DNA of 64,000 nucleotides from Sinorhizobium alkalisoli (GTDB lineage Bacteria; Pseudomonadota; Alphaproteobacteria; Rhizobiales; Rhizobiaceae), in contig NZ_CP034910.1 of the NCBI RefSeq assembly GCF_008932245.1, positions 1,917,776 to 1,981,775 of the forward strand, given 5' to 3'. A program made the translations under genes and the position numbers. A model generated the notes under the pieces. The model saw nothing but the letters and a program-made list of their open reading frames with translations. It made no database searches and was not told the origin of the DNA. Position 1 is the stretch's first letter; each line of letters begins with the position of its first letter. Below are positions 27,274-37,137 of this stretch, piece after piece.

Positions 27274-29418
27274 TCAGAAGTCGGTCGTCATGGAAACCTT
27301 GACAGTGAGCGGCGCACCCTGCGACAGCGTGCCGAAGCTTGCAACGCCGGACCAGTAGTCGAGGTCGAAGACGTTCTCTACGTCGGCGCGGAAGGTGATC
27401 GGCCTCTCGTGGATTTCGGTCAGGTAGCGGGCGCCGAGGTCAAGTCGCGTCCAGGAGGGGATTTCCTGGGTATTTGCCGTGTTGACGAATTGCTCGTCCG
27501 TGTGAATGACATTGCCGGTGAGCGTCAGGCCGGTCAAGAAGGGCGTGTCCCACTCCGCCCCCAGATTGACCTGCAGCGCGGGCACGCCGATAGGGGTATT
27601 GCCGCGTTCTGTGTCGACGCTTGTTTTCGTGATCTCGCCGTGAATGAAGGTCACGCCTCCGAGTACTCGGATCGCGGGGGTCACTTCGCCGAAGACGTTC
27701 AACTCCACGCCGCGGTGGCGTTGCTCGCCGCCTTCGACGAAGACGAGATCAGTGCCGCGCGCTTCAAGCACGCCGAAGGGCTTCTCGATCTGAAAGGCGC
27801 TGACAGTGACCGCCACTCGCCCGAGATCGACCTTCGTGCCGATCTCGTACTGCCTGGATCGGTAAGGCGCGAGCGTTTCGCCCGAATTGACAGCCGTCGA
27901 CGGAGCGGTGTCGCCGACGCTCAGGCCCTCGACGTAGTTGGCGTAAAACGCGACATTCTCCCACGGCTTCACGACGATGCCGGCGAGTGGTGTCAAGGCA
28001 CTCTCGTCGGAAGACGAAGAAACCGCACCGGTCGTGGTGTTGTAATTTTCAGTATCAATGTGCTGCCAGCGCCCGCCCAGGGTCAGCTGCACGCGTTCAT
28101 CGAGCACCGACATGGTGTCGGAAAGCGCGAAGCCGTAGAAGACGTTTTCCGAGAGTCTTGGTACATGCGTCGGCTGCGGCACATCCTGCTTGGGGCGGGG
28201 AAGCGGGTCGTAGATGTTGGTTAGCTGCGCGGTTCCTGAGTTCGAGCCGCGGGCAAGGCGCTGCTGCAGTCCACTGACCTGGAACGTAACCGAATGATCA
28301 ACAGCGGCCGTCTCGAACTCGGCGCGTACACCCGTCTCGGCCGTCAGCCGGTCGACATCGAAGATGAAATTTTGCGGCGTGACGCTGACATCGCCTGCGG
28401 AGTTGAGAAGCAGTGGTGTGCCGAAGAGCCGCTCGACGCGCGACTCGCCGCCGCCGACGGCTGCGAACACAGTGACGGCGTCGCTCACGTCGTATTCGAC
28501 GCGGCCGAGCCACGAGAGGTCGTCCGTCCTCGCCCATTCCCACGGCTCCTGGACGTTGGACCGGCCGTCCGGCGCATCGGGAATATTAAAGCTGCTGCTA
28601 TCGGGGAAGAAGGGGCGATGCGGGGCATCGATGTCCTGCCGCTGACCGATGACGTCTAGCGTTGCTCTGAAGTCTTCTCCTTCATAGTCGAGCGCAAGAG
28701 CGCCGACCGTCACGTCAAGTGACTGATTGTCAATTGCCGTATCGCCGCCGTGATAACTGCCGTTGAAGCGAACGCCGAATTGGCGCTCATCGCCGAACCG
28801 GCGACTGACGTCGACATGTCCGCCACCATAAAGATCCGAAGAATAATCGGCCGTGACACGGGTCAGATCGACGTCCGACGCGCGCTTCGGCACGATGTTG
28901 ATGGTGCCACCGACGCTGCTATTCGGCGAGATGCCGTAGAGGAGCGCCGTCGGTCCCTTGAGCACCTCGACGCGCTCGATGTAGTCCGTAAACAGGCGGT
29001 AGGTCGGTGCAACACCGAAGACGCCATCGAAGGCGACTTCGCCGAAGTTCCCCTCGTTCAAAGGGAAGCCGCGGATGTAAAATGAGTCCAGCATACCGCC
29101 GGAGGCGTGCGTGCTTCTCACCGAGGGGTCGTTGGCGAGGACGTCGGCCACGGTTGTCGCGTTCTGGTTTTCGATCGTCTCTGCCGTGTAGCTCGTGATG
29201 CTAAACGGCGTATCAATAAAGTCGCGGTTGCCGAGCAGGCCCGCGCGACCGCCGCGCGCCACCTGCCCCCCCGCGTAGTGTTCCGGCTGGGTGCCAATCG
29301 TCGCAGTCGAGGTGCCCGCCTTCACCTCCAGACGCTCCAACACCGTTGCGTCTTGCGCCAACGCGGCGCGGCTTACGCTCGCCAGCAGAACAGCCAGCAG
29401 TCCAACACGCAGTTCCAT
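27274..29418 (-). CDS. TonB-dependent ferric-siderophore receptor (FhuA/FoxA-like)
   Basis: Outer-membrane receptor of 714 aa. It has a signal peptide cut after ALAQD, a plug domain (TPFSITSYTAETIENQNA..., with RGFPLNEG and the VEVLKGPTALLYG strand), then a 22-strand barrel ending in Phe. The closing segment GQ/GVASFGTLSQGAPLTVKV is typical of the hydroxamate/FoxA-like group. I chose the ATG at 29418 because AGGGGA lies 7 bases upstream; the frame extends 38 codons further into the promoter. It is convergent to the siderophore operon and has its own IRO box, so it is the likely uptake receptor for the product. Confidence 0.92.
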   Translation of the reverse strand: MELRVGLLAVLLASVSRAALAQDATVLERLEVKAGTSTATIGTQPEHYAGGQVARGGRAGLLGNRDFIDTPFSITSYTAETIENQNATTVADVLANDPSVRSTHASGGMLDSFYIRGFPLNEGNFGEVAFDGVFGVAPTYRLFTDYIERVEVLKGPTALLYGISPNSSVGGTINIVPKRASDVDLTRVTADYSSDLYGGGHVDVSRRFGDERQFGVRFNGSYHGGDTAIDNQSLDVTVGALALDYEGEDFRATLDVIGQRQDIDAPHRPFFPDSSSFNIPDAPDGRSNVQEPWEWARTDDLSWLGRVEYDVSDAVTVFAAVGGGESRVERLFGTPLLLNSAGDVSVTPQNFIFDVDRLTAETGVRAEFETAAVDHSVTFQVSGLQQRLARGSNSGTAQLTNIYDPLPRPKQDVPQPTHVPRLSENVFYGFALSDTMSVLDERVQLTLGGRWQHIDTENYNTTTGAVSSSSDESALTPLAGIVVKPWENVAFYANYVEGLSVGDTAPSTAVNSGETLAPYRSRQYEIGTKVDLGRVAVTVSAFQIEKPFGVLEARGTDLVFVEGGEQRHRGVELNVFGEVTPAIRVLGGVTFIHGEITKTSVDTERGNTPIGVPALQVNLGAEWDTPFLTGLTLTGNVIHTDEQFVNTANTQEIPSWTRLDLGARYLTEIHERPITFRADVENVFDLDYWSGVASFGTLSQGAPLTVKVSMTTDF

Positions 29419-29507
29419 ACACGTCCCCTGTAACCCATTGACCAAAAACATTTGTCGGTCCTGGCAAGGAGCGAATGTCGTTGGTGCGAGCGGGGAGTTA
29501 AATAACT

Positions 29508-29522
29508 TGAGTACATTTGTCA
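29508..29522. promoter_or_regulatory. IRO box before the TonB receptor gene
   Basis: TGA-GTACATTTG-TCA is an exact TGA-N9-TCA match, extended to TTGA...TCAA as in the box at 18703. It is about 90 bp upstream of the receptor start, as expected for iron repression by RirA. It lies between the receptor (minus) and the GGDEF-EAL gene (plus), but its distance from the latter (270 bp) suggests it serves the receptor. Confidence 0.8.
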
Positions 29523-29792
29523 AGATATGCACCGGAACATTGCGGCGAGATCACCAACGCCCGTCTCGGTTTAGGCAAGATTTCACCCTATGGATGCACG
29601 GAACAGATCGCTACCGCTGTTCGTTGTTTACGGCGGAGGAAAATCGAATACAATTTCTGGTCTGTGCACCATGTTTGGGACCGATGCGTGCCGCACGATT
29701 TTATTGAGCCGACACGCCTTAGTCGGTCCAGGGGAGTGACTCCCGGCGCTGGCCGGTTCTTGTGAGGTCCGCCCGTGGATCAGAGGAGAACA

Positions 29793-32700
29793 ATGAACGT
29801 TCTTTTGGCCGGTCAAGAACAGGAAGGTTTCTCAACGGCCCTCGCGCAGGTGCTCGACGGGGTCCCGTCGCCTCTGGTGGTCAAAGACAGCGCCTTGCAA
29901 ATCCTGTTCGTCAATCTTGGCGCCTGCGCCCTGCTCGGCCGGCCAAGGGACGAACTCATCGGGTGCACCGATGGCGACATCTGGTCGAAAGAACGGGCCG
30001 ATCGCCTGCGGGCGCTCGACCAGGCCGTGCTTGCCACGGGCAGGGAGCGCAGCTGCGAGGAACAATACGTATCAGCCGATGGTCGCGAAAGTGTGCTGCT
30101 GATGACCAAGCGGCGCCTTGTGCTGCAAGAGCCCTGGGGATATGGCGAGACGTTCCTGATCACCTCCTTTTCCGACGTCAGCGAATTGCGCAAAACGCAA
30201 CAGGTACTTCGGACAAAGGAAGAACACCACCGCGCCGTCATTGATCTTCATCCGCAGATCCCCTGGACGGCCGATCCGGATGGCAACATCCTGGAGGTCG
30301 GGCCACGATGGGCCGAACTGACTGGAATTCCCGAAGACGAAACGCTCGGCAGCGGCTGGATGAAGGCGCTTTGTCCCGATGACGCCGGCAGCGTCGATCG
30401 GCAATGGCAGCACGCTCTCTCGACAGGCGAGCCGCTCGACGTGGAATACCGCGTAGAGATGGCAACCGGTGACTATCGCTGGTTCCGTGCACGGGCCGCT
30501 GCCCGGCGGGACACGGCGGGAAGCATCATACGTTGGTATGGCATTCTCGAGGACGTCGACGATCGGCGTCGCGCGACGGATGCGCTCAAGGAAAGCGAGG
30601 CGCGCTTCCGGGCGATCGCCGACAACGCACCGGTGATGATCTGGGTGGCAGACGGGACCGGTCACACAAGCTTCTTCAGTCGCCTGTGGCTGGAGACCAC
30701 CGGCCAGAGTGAAGAGGAGGCCCTGGGTTTCGGCTGGGTCGACGTGATTCACCCGGATGACAGACAGGCGGTGGAGACGGCATTTTTCAGTGCCGGCGCT
30801 ACGCGCGAGCCGGTCCGGACCGAGTATCGCCTAAGGCGCGCCGATGGCAGCTGGGCTTGGATTCTCGATGTAGGGCAGCCGCGCTTTTCCTCCGACGGAC
30901 GCTTTCTCGGATATGTGGGCTCCGCCCTCGACATCAGCGAGCGGCGCGCCGCCGAGATCGCGCAGCAGGAATCCGAGGCCTTCATCAAGAGTATCTTCGA
31001 CAGCAGCGTCGATTGTGTGCGCGTGCTCGACCTTGACGGCCGCCCGCTGATGATGAATAGGGCGGGACGCGAACTCTTCGGCATTTCCGAGGACGCCGGC
31101 ATCGAAGATCAGACGTGGCGCTCGATCGGCTTGCCGGAAGACGCGCCAAAGGTGCAGGCTGGCTTCGAGACGGTGCGGCAAGGGCAAAGCGCGCGATTCG
31201 AGATAATCGTTCGCGATGCCCAGGGAAGAGAGCGCTCCATGGACGTCAACGCCACGCCGGTGCTCAACGCCCAAGGCAAACCGTTCCGTATGCTCTCAAT
31301 CTGGCGCGACATCACCGATGCGAAACGGGCAAGCGCTGACCTGCAGACCGCCCGCGACGCGGCCGAGGCCGCCGCAAATCGGCTGTCGGCAGTGCTCGAA
31401 AGCACCATGGACAGTGTCATCCTGGTCGATGAGCTCTGGCGGCTGCGCTATCTCAATGAGAATGCCAAGCGCCTGCTTCGGCTCGACGACAACGCACTGG
31501 GCCTGCCTCTTTGGCGTCTATTTCCACGCGAGCGTAAGGGCGTGTTCGCGAAGAACTGCCGGAAGGTCATGAAGCTGCGCAAACCCGCCGCCTTCGAAGA
31601 CTATCTGCCGTCGCTCGACATCTGGATCGAGGTCAACGCCTCGCCGACGCAGGACGGCATCTCCATCTTCTTCCGCGACATCACCGAACGCCGGCGTACG
31701 GAAGAAGACCGGCTGCTGGCGCACAAGCAGATCGCCCACATGGCCAGACACGACATGCTGACCGGGCTGCCCAATCGCCTGTCCTTCCGCGAGTGCTTCG
31801 ACAGGGCGCTCGATCCCGGCCGCGGCAAGAGGAGGATTGCCGTTCTCTGCCTGGACCTGGACGGGTTCAAACTGGTCAACGACACGCTCGGTCATCCCGC
31901 CGGTGATGCGCTGTTGCGTCAGGTGTCCGCGCGGCTCGCCCAGATAGTCGCGGAGAGCGATACGGTCGCAAGACTGGGCGGCGATGAATTCGCCATCATC
32001 CGACCCTTGTCGCCAAAAGCCGACGCGCCATCGATTCTTGCGGAGCGTGTGATCCAGGCACTCAGCGAGCCCTTCACCATCGACAATATCAACGTTGCAG
32101 TTGGTGCAAGCGTCGGCATCGCCACGACTCCAGAGGACGGGACGACGGCCGACGAACTCATAAAAGCCGCCGACATTGCGCTCTACAGCGCCAAGGCAGC
32201 CGGGCGCGGCACCTATCGGCAGTTCGAGGCGACGATGGGTGCGCAATTGCACGCCCACCAGCAGATGAAGCTGGCCCTGCGTGAGGCCCTAGGTCGCGGC
32301 GAACTGGAGCTTCATTATCAGCCGCTGATCAGCCTGCACTCGAAGAAAGTCAGCTGCTGCGAGGCTCTGCTGCGCTGGCGCAGCCCGGAGCGGGGCCTGG
32401 TGGCGCCGGATCATTTCATCCCCATCGCAGAAGAGACGGGGCTGATCGTGCCCATTGGGGAATGGACCTTGGAGCAAGCCTGCCGCGATGCAGCCGGCTG
32501 GCCGGCGGACGTCGCCATCGCCGTCAATCTTTCGCCCGTCCAATTCAAAAGCAAGAGGCTGGTGGGGGCGGTCGCGACGGCAATCAAGTCCTCAGGCATC
32601 GATCCCGCTCGCCTGCAGATCGAGATTACCGAAACCGTGTTGCTCGACGAGAGCGAGCACAATCTCGAGCTTCTCCAGGAATTGCGCAACTTGGGCGTCA

Positions 32701-33017
32701 AAATCGCCATGGACGATTTCGGCACCGGCTATTCGTCACTCGGCTATCTGCGCAGCTTCCCCTTCGACAAGATCAAGGTCGACCGATCCTTCATCCACGA
32801 TCTGCCGAGGGGCAAGGAATCGCTTGCAATCGTCAAGGCGGTTGCCGGGCTGGGCCATAGCCTCGGAATCACCACCACGGTCGAAGGGATCGAGACAGAG
32901 GATCAGCTCAACATCGTCAGCTCGGAGGGGTTCGACGAGGCCCAGGGCTTTCTGTTTGCGCTACCGATGTCAGCCTCGGAAATCATGGAGTTGATCCGGC
33001 AATCGCCGCCGCCATAG
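29793..33017 (+). CDS. Multi-PAS GGDEF-EAL protein (c-di-GMP synthesis/degradation)
   Basis: A 1074-aa cytosolic signalling protein with no clear membrane segment. It has about five PAS/PAC modules in tandem over residues 15-630, a GGDEF domain with intact motif GGDEF (about 729-733), and an EAL domain with EALLRW (about 856) plus the metal-site DDFGTGYSSLGYL. Both active sites look intact, so either activity is possible, set by the PAS sensors. The ATG at 29793 follows AGAGGAG; the GTG at 29775 overlaps that site. It precedes a LuxR-type regulator and the chemosensory operon. Confidence 0.92.
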   Translation: MNVLLAGQEQEGFSTALAQVLDGVPSPLVVKDSALQILFVNLGACALLGRPRDELIGCTDGDIWSKERADRLRALDQAVLATGRERSCEEQYVSADGRESVLLMTKRRLVLQEPWGYGETFLITSFSDVSELRKTQQVLRTKEEHHRAVIDLHPQIPWTADPDGNILEVGPRWAELTGIPEDETLGSGWMKALCPDDAGSVDRQWQHALSTGEPLDVEYRVEMATGDYRWFRARAAARRDTAGSIIRWYGILEDVDDRRRATDALKESEARFRAIADNAPVMIWVADGTGHTSFFSRLWLETTGQSEEEALGFGWVDVIHPDDRQAVETAFFSAGATREPVRTEYRLRRADGSWAWILDVGQPRFSSDGRFLGYVGSALDISERRAAEIAQQESEAFIKSIFDSSVDCVRVLDLDGRPLMMNRAGRELFGISEDAGIEDQTWRSIGLPEDAPKVQAGFETVRQGQSARFEIIVRDAQGRERSMDVNATPVLNAQGKPFRMLSIWRDITDAKRASADLQTARDAAEAAANRLSAVLESTMDSVILVDELWRLRYLNENAKRLLRLDDNALGLPLWRLFPRERKGVFAKNCRKVMKLRKPAAFEDYLPSLDIWIEVNASPTQDGISIFFRDITERRRTEEDRLLAHKQIAHMARHDMLTGLPNRLSFRECFDRALDPGRGKRRIAVLCLDLDGFKLVNDTLGHPAGDALLRQVSARLAQIVAESDTVARLGGDEFAIIRPLSPKADAPSILAERVIQALSEPFTIDNINVAVGASVGIATTPEDGTTADELIKAADIALYSAKAAGRGTYRQFEATMGAQLHAHQQMKLALREALGRGELELHYQPLISLHSKKVSCCEALLRWRSPERGLVAPDHFIPIAEETGLIVPIGEWTLEQACRDAAGWPADVAIAVNLSPVQFKSKRLVGAVATAIKSSGIDPARLQIEITETVLLDESEHNLELLQELRNLGVKIAMDDFGTGYSSLGYLRSFPFDKIKVDRSFIHDLPRGKESLAIVKAVAGLGHSLGITTTVEGIETEDQLNIVSSEGFDEAQGFLFALPMSASEIMELIRQSPPP

Positions 33018-33158
33018 GCCTTTGGCGGCTGCGACTATTGACTAGGGAGTTGACCCGATGGGACGTTCGTTGGTTGCGATGTATCGTGCAGCTTTTGTCG
33101 CAGGACCGACCGCCTGCCGCTATCGCCGAACACTGCCCGACCATGGGGGAGAGCATCG

Positions 33159-33845
33159 ATGAACCCGCATGGCATCGCACTTATTGCAGATGACGACGAG
33201 TTCTTCAGAATAGCCCTCTCGGCGATCCTGAAGAATAAGCTCGGTTTTGCCGAGGTCGTGGAGACCGGTTCTCTCGATGAAGCAATCGAACGGCTTGCGG
33301 ATCGGGACGACTGTTCCGTCGCGCTCTTCGATCTCACCATGCCCGGTATGGAGAGCGCCGCCAACCTGGGAGCGGTGCGCGAGGTTCGCCCGGACATTAA
33401 GGTGGCGGTCGTCTCGGCCTCCTCGCGCCGAAGTGACATTCTGACCGCTTTGGCGGCCGGCATTCACGGCTACGTGCCGAAGAGCCTTGGTGCGCAGGAG
33501 CTCGCCGCCGCACTGCGCACGATCCTGAATGGCGCAATCTATGTCCCTCCTTCGCTTGCCGGCCGGCCAAGCGGCCCGGCAGAGCCTGAGCCTGCGGCAC
33601 CAGCCACCGCCCCGCTGGAGATCCCCCCAAAACGGGCAATGGAATTCCTGACGCCGCGGCAACGGGAGGTGCTTTTTCTGCTCGTCGACGGGCTGTCGAA
33701 CAAGGAGATCGCCCGCAAGCTTCGCCTGGGCGAAGGAACCGTGAAGATCCACATGGCGGCGCTCTTTCGCAGCCTGCGGGTAAGAAACCGCCAAGAGGCC
33801 GCCGCGGCCGGTGCCCGGCTGCTACCAGTGGCCGAGGGGCGGTAG
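33159..33845 (+). CDS. NarL/FixJ-type response regulator (REC-LuxR)
   Basis: A 228-aa two-domain regulator. The receiver has the acidic cluster DDDE (residues 11-14), phospho-acceptor Asp58 in ALFDLTMPGM and a Lys in VPKSLG. A Pro/Ala linker leads to a LuxR helix-turn-helix (LTPRQREVLFLLVDGLSNKE) with GTVKIHMAALFRSL. All key receiver residues are present. No partner histidine kinase is adjacent except the CheA of the next operon, which may be its donor. GGGGGAGA precedes the ATG. Confidence 0.92.
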   Translation: MNPHGIALIADDDEFFRIALSAILKNKLGFAEVVETGSLDEAIERLADRDDCSVALFDLTMPGMESAANLGAVREVRPDIKVAVVSASSRRSDILTALAAGIHGYVPKSLGAQELAAALRTILNGAIYVPPSLAGRPSGPAEPEPAAPATAPLEIPPKRAMEFLTPRQREVLFLLVDGLSNKEIARKLRLGEGTVKIHMAALFRSLRVRNRQEAAAAGARLLPVAEGR

Positions 33846-33941
33846 ACCATCCGGATAGACCTTTGCCGGCCATGTGGTCGAATGGCCTGAATGAATGTGA
33901 CGACGTAGTTAGGTAGCAACGAAAATCGATGTGAGTCGGAA

Positions 33942-34877
33942 ATGCAGCGAGGCGGAACGAGAATCAGTGAGGCCCGGTCAGCCCCCGAAGCAGCCCGGAG
34001 CGTCCGCCCGGAAGGCACCATCGACGCATTCATCAGCGATGTCGTCGCCGCGGAAATCGCACGCCAAATGCGCCTCAGCGTCGCTACGTCACGCAGTCCC
34101 GCCCTCGTTGCAGCGGTCCAGCGGGTCATGAGCCGGCACGGCATCACCGACCTGCATCGTCTGCGGGATCGCATTGCAGCCGATGACGCGCTGCGGGAGG
34201 AGGTTCTCGACGAAGTCACCGTACGGGAAACGCACTTCTTCCGCGATTCGAAGCAGTTCGAATTGCTGCGCCACACGATTCTCCCGCATTTGTGCCGGCC
34301 GCGAGCGAGCGCGCCAGCGCGGATCTGGAGCGCTGGCTGTGCAAGCGGAGAAGAGCCCTATTCGCTCGCCATTCTCTGCGCGGAGGATGGGCACTCAGTG
34401 CGGATATCGGCCTCTGACATATCGATGAAGGCGCTCGCAGAAGCTGCCGAAGCGGAATACGGCGAGTGGTCGTTCCGGGAAATGGGCGAATATCTGAAGC
34501 GCCGCTATTTCCTGCAGCGCGGCGACCGATACCGGCTCAGGCCGGATGTGGCACGCAGCGTCCGCTTCACCCAAGTGAACCTCGGCTTCGACAGGCTGCC
34601 TGCGCCCGATCGCGGGTTGGCCGGCTTCGATCTCATCCTGTGCCGCAATGTGCTCGTCTATCTCGACGCCGCCGACCTCATGCGGGTTGCGGAGGAATTG
34701 TTCACCTGCCTCGCCGAGGGTGGATGGCTGCTGACGGCTCCGACCGATCCCCCGCTCTGGAGGTACGCCTCCTTTCAAACCGCGACGACCGGTGCCGGTC
34801 TCGTTTACCGAAAGCCCATGCACGTTGCTCGCGAAGCCGGTTATGAAGCGCGGTACTCCAAGGAAGCACGCCGATGA
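33942..34877 (+). CDS. cheR: CheR-type chemoreceptor methyltransferase
   Basis: SAM-dependent glutamate methyltransferase (311 aa) that modifies the partner receptor. It has an N-terminal helical domain, RETHFFRDSKQFELL, the SAM-binding IWSAGCASGEEPYSLA (about residues 128-143) and FDLILCRNVLVYLD. First gene of a five-gene operon in which cheR-cheW, cheW-mcp and mcp-cheA each overlap by 4 bases. The ribosome site is weak, so the exact start is less certain. Confidence 0.92.
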   Translation: MQRGGTRISEARSAPEAARSVRPEGTIDAFISDVVAAEIARQMRLSVATSRSPALVAAVQRVMSRHGITDLHRLRDRIAADDALREEVLDEVTVRETHFFRDSKQFELLRHTILPHLCRPRASAPARIWSAGCASGEEPYSLAILCAEDGHSVRISASDISMKALAEAAEAEYGEWSFREMGEYLKRRYFLQRGDRYRLRPDVARSVRFTQVNLGFDRLPAPDRGLAGFDLILCRNVLVYLDAADLMRVAEELFTCLAEGGWLLTAPTDPPLWRYASFQTATTGAGLVYRKPMHVAREAGYEARYSKEARR

Positions 34878-35509
34878 CGGCCCCCGTACTCTCCAACCCC
34901 CGCATGATCGATTGGGAGGATGTGAAGCGGCGCATAGCCACAGCCATCGCGCAGACGGAGGCACTTCTCGACTCGGCCAGCCCTGGGGCCGACCGCGAGG
35001 TACCGTTTCCCCCCGCACGCGTTTCAGACGGGGCGCCGAATGGTAGTCCGTCGCGGGTGCTGAAAGTCGCCACTTTCGTGCTGTCGGGCCGCCGCCTCGC
35101 ACTTGATGTGCACTATACCTGCGAGGTCGTCCCGCTCGGGCGCCTGAGCCCGCTTCCGGGATTGCCGCCCCATGTTTGCGGCGTTTACGACCTGCGCGGA
35201 CAATTGCTTCCGGTGTTCGATTTATCCGATCTATTCGGCCTTTCGCCCATACAGCCGAGGGATATGGCTTGGGCGTTGGTCTGCGGCAGGGAGCAGGCCG
35301 AATTCTTGGTTGTGGCCGAGACCATGCCGGAGTTGGAAGAAGTCGCGCCGGAAACGCTTGCGCCCGCCAAGACGGAGGCGATGGAACTCGCTTTGGCGCA
35401 GGCGACGGATGGGACCGTGGTGATCGACGCTTCGCTTCTCTTCGACGATCGCCGGCTTTTTCCTTGCGACGATCAAGCCAACCCCGAGGCGGAGGACGAC
35501 ACGCCATGA
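34874..35509 (+). CDS. cheW: CheW-like coupling protein
   Basis: Adaptor linking the chemoreceptor to CheA. The 211-aa protein has a CheW fold from about residue 55 ([53 protein letters not shown], which gives the classic pattern), preceded by a 50-residue helical extension not found in short CheW proteins. It overlaps cheR and mcp by ATGA, implying matched expression. Confidence 0.9.
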   Translation: MTAPVLSNPRMIDWEDVKRRIATAIAQTEALLDSASPGADREVPFPPARVSDGAPNGSPSRVLKVATFVLSGRRLALDVHYTCEVVPLGRLSPLPGLPPHVCGVYDLRGQLLPVFDLSDLFGLSPIQPRDMAWALVCGREQAEFLVVAETMPELEEVAPETLAPAKTEAMELALAQATDGTVVIDASLLFDDRRLFPCDDQANPEAEDDTP

Positions 35510-37137
35510 GCATTTCCTGGACGCGAAGCCTTTACGGCAAGCTGGGTCTTGCCATGCTGATGTTTGTGGCGGTCTCCGCCTTTCTGGTCGGCTCGAGCTA
35601 TTTCGCCCTGGAGAGGGTGCGCAGGGATCTTTCCGCAACGGCGTCGCTCAGCAGGGAACGCGCTTTCTATCAGATGCTCTATCTGGTGAGCCGCCTGGCG
35701 ACTGCAGAAGGCCCGGATCGCGCGGCTACCGTTGCCGAGCTTCGCGACCTGTTGCAGCGTAATGAACGGATGCTCGCGCGATTGGTCGCCGGGGAATTTT
35801 CCCTGGGAATTGCCGCCGAGGCCGACCGGCAAGCCCTCGCCGAATTGAGGCAGCTTCAGCAGCGCTGGGCAGAGGAAGTGCGCCCCGCAATCGAGCGTGC
35901 GATTGACCGGACCCCGCCCGGCCCGGCGGCACTCGACGACCTCGACCGGCAGATCCGAACCTACTCGGCCGCTGTCAACGAAAAGATAGACTCGATCGAA
36001 GACGCCGCGACGACCCGGCTGCAGAAATCGCAGTTGCTGCAGTTCGTCTTGTCGGGATTGGCCGTGATCTTGCTGCTCCTCGTCCTCACCGTGCTGCGGC
36101 ACTTCGCCCGCCGGACCAGTGCGCTGGTGGAGGTCGCCAGGAAAGTGAGCGCCGGAGACCTCGAGCGACGAGCCGCCTATGAGGGCCGCGACGAATTGGC
36201 GATCCTGGGTCTCTCCTTCAACCACGTAACGAGCAAGCTGTCGGGCATGATCGAAAATGAGCGTGACGACCGGGAGAGGCTGGAGGAGCTGCTCGCCACC
36301 ATTTCCGAGACCGCGCAGCACCTTTCCTCCTCGGCGGCCGAGATCCTGGCCGGAACGACGCAGCAGGTGGAAGGCATGCGCGAGCAATCTTCCGCCGTGG
36401 CCGAAACCGTCGCAAGTGTCGATGACGTGCTTCAAACGGCGGAGCAGGCGGCGCAGCGGGCACAGCAGGTGTCGGCCTCCTATGAAACGGCCGTGACCGT
36501 CAGCAGTGAGGGCCGCAAGGCGCTCGACGACACGGTCACCATGATGAATACGGTGAACGCCCGGACGGAGGCGATTGCCGGCGACATTCTTTCGCTCGCT
36601 GAAAACAGTCTCGAAATCGGTGAGATCGTCTCGGTCGTGGCCGAGATCGCCGACCAGACTAATCTTCTTGCCCTCAACGCGGCAATCGAAGCGTCGCGTG
36701 CCGGCGAACACGGCAGGGGGTTCAACGTGGTCGCGAGCGAAATCCGGGCGCTTGCTGACCAGTCCAAGTCCGCGACCACGCGCGTTCGGCGGATTCTGAC
36801 CGAGATCCAGAAGTCGACCAATGCCGCCGTAGTCGGCGCCGAGGAAGGAACGAAAAGCGTCAGCCGTGCGCTCGATACCGTGCGCGAGGCCGGCGATACG
36901 ATCCGGCAGCTCGAGTCGATCATCGCCGATTCCGCCCGCTCGGTGGCGCAGATCGCCGCCTCGGCCGGCCAGCAGAAAGCGGGCATGAAGCAGATACACG
37001 ACGCAATGCACTACATCGACCAGGCGAGTAGCCAGAACCTCTCGGCCATTCGCCAGGCGGAAGAAGCTGCAAAGGACTTGAACGAGCTTGGGTCCAGATT
37101 GAAGCACATGCTCGCGGATCATGGCAATTTCAGATGA
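35506..37137 (+). CDS. Methyl-accepting chemotaxis protein of the alternative chemosensory operon
   Basis: Chemoreceptor of 543 aa. It has transmembrane helix 1 (about residues 11-33), a small helical periplasmic domain of about 145 residues, helix 2 (about 178-200), HAMP, and a long cytoplasmic coiled coil with the conserved hairpin tip [20 protein letters not shown]. No C-terminal CheR/CheB docking pentapeptide is visible. The ATG overlaps the cheW stop. The ligand is unknown; the short sensor domain resembles four-helix-bundle types. Confidence 0.92.
   Translation: MSISWTRSLYGKLGLAMLMFVAVSAFLVGSSYFALERVRRDLSATASLSRERAFYQMLYLVSRLATAEGPDRAATVAELRDLLQRNERMLARLVAGEFSLGIAAEADRQALAELRQLQQRWAEEVRPAIERAIDRTPPGPAALDDLDRQIRTYSAAVNEKIDSIEDAATTRLQKSQLLQFVLSGLAVILLLLVLTVLRHFARRTSALVEVARKVSAGDLERRAAYEGRDELAILGLSFNHVTSKLSGMIENERDDRERLEELLATISETAQHLSSSAAEILAGTTQQVEGMREQSSAVAETVASVDDVLQTAEQAAQRAQQVSASYETAVTVSSEGRKALDDTVTMMNTVNARTEAIAGDILSLAENSLEIGEIVSVVAEIADQTNLLALNAAIEASRAGEHGRGFNVVASEIRALADQSKSATTRVRRILTEIQKSTNAAVVGAEEGTKSVSRALDTVREAGDTIRQLESIIADSARSVAQIAASAGQQKAGMKQIHDAMHYIDQASSQNLSAIRQAEEAAKDLNELGSRLKHMLADHGNFR

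Noticed and set aside
18762..29418. Rhizobactin 1021 locus
   Set aside because: None of the rhizobactin-specific genes (monooxygenase, acetyltransferase, diaminobutyrate aminotransferase types) are present, and the SbnA/SbnI/SbnH-like set points to another chemistry.
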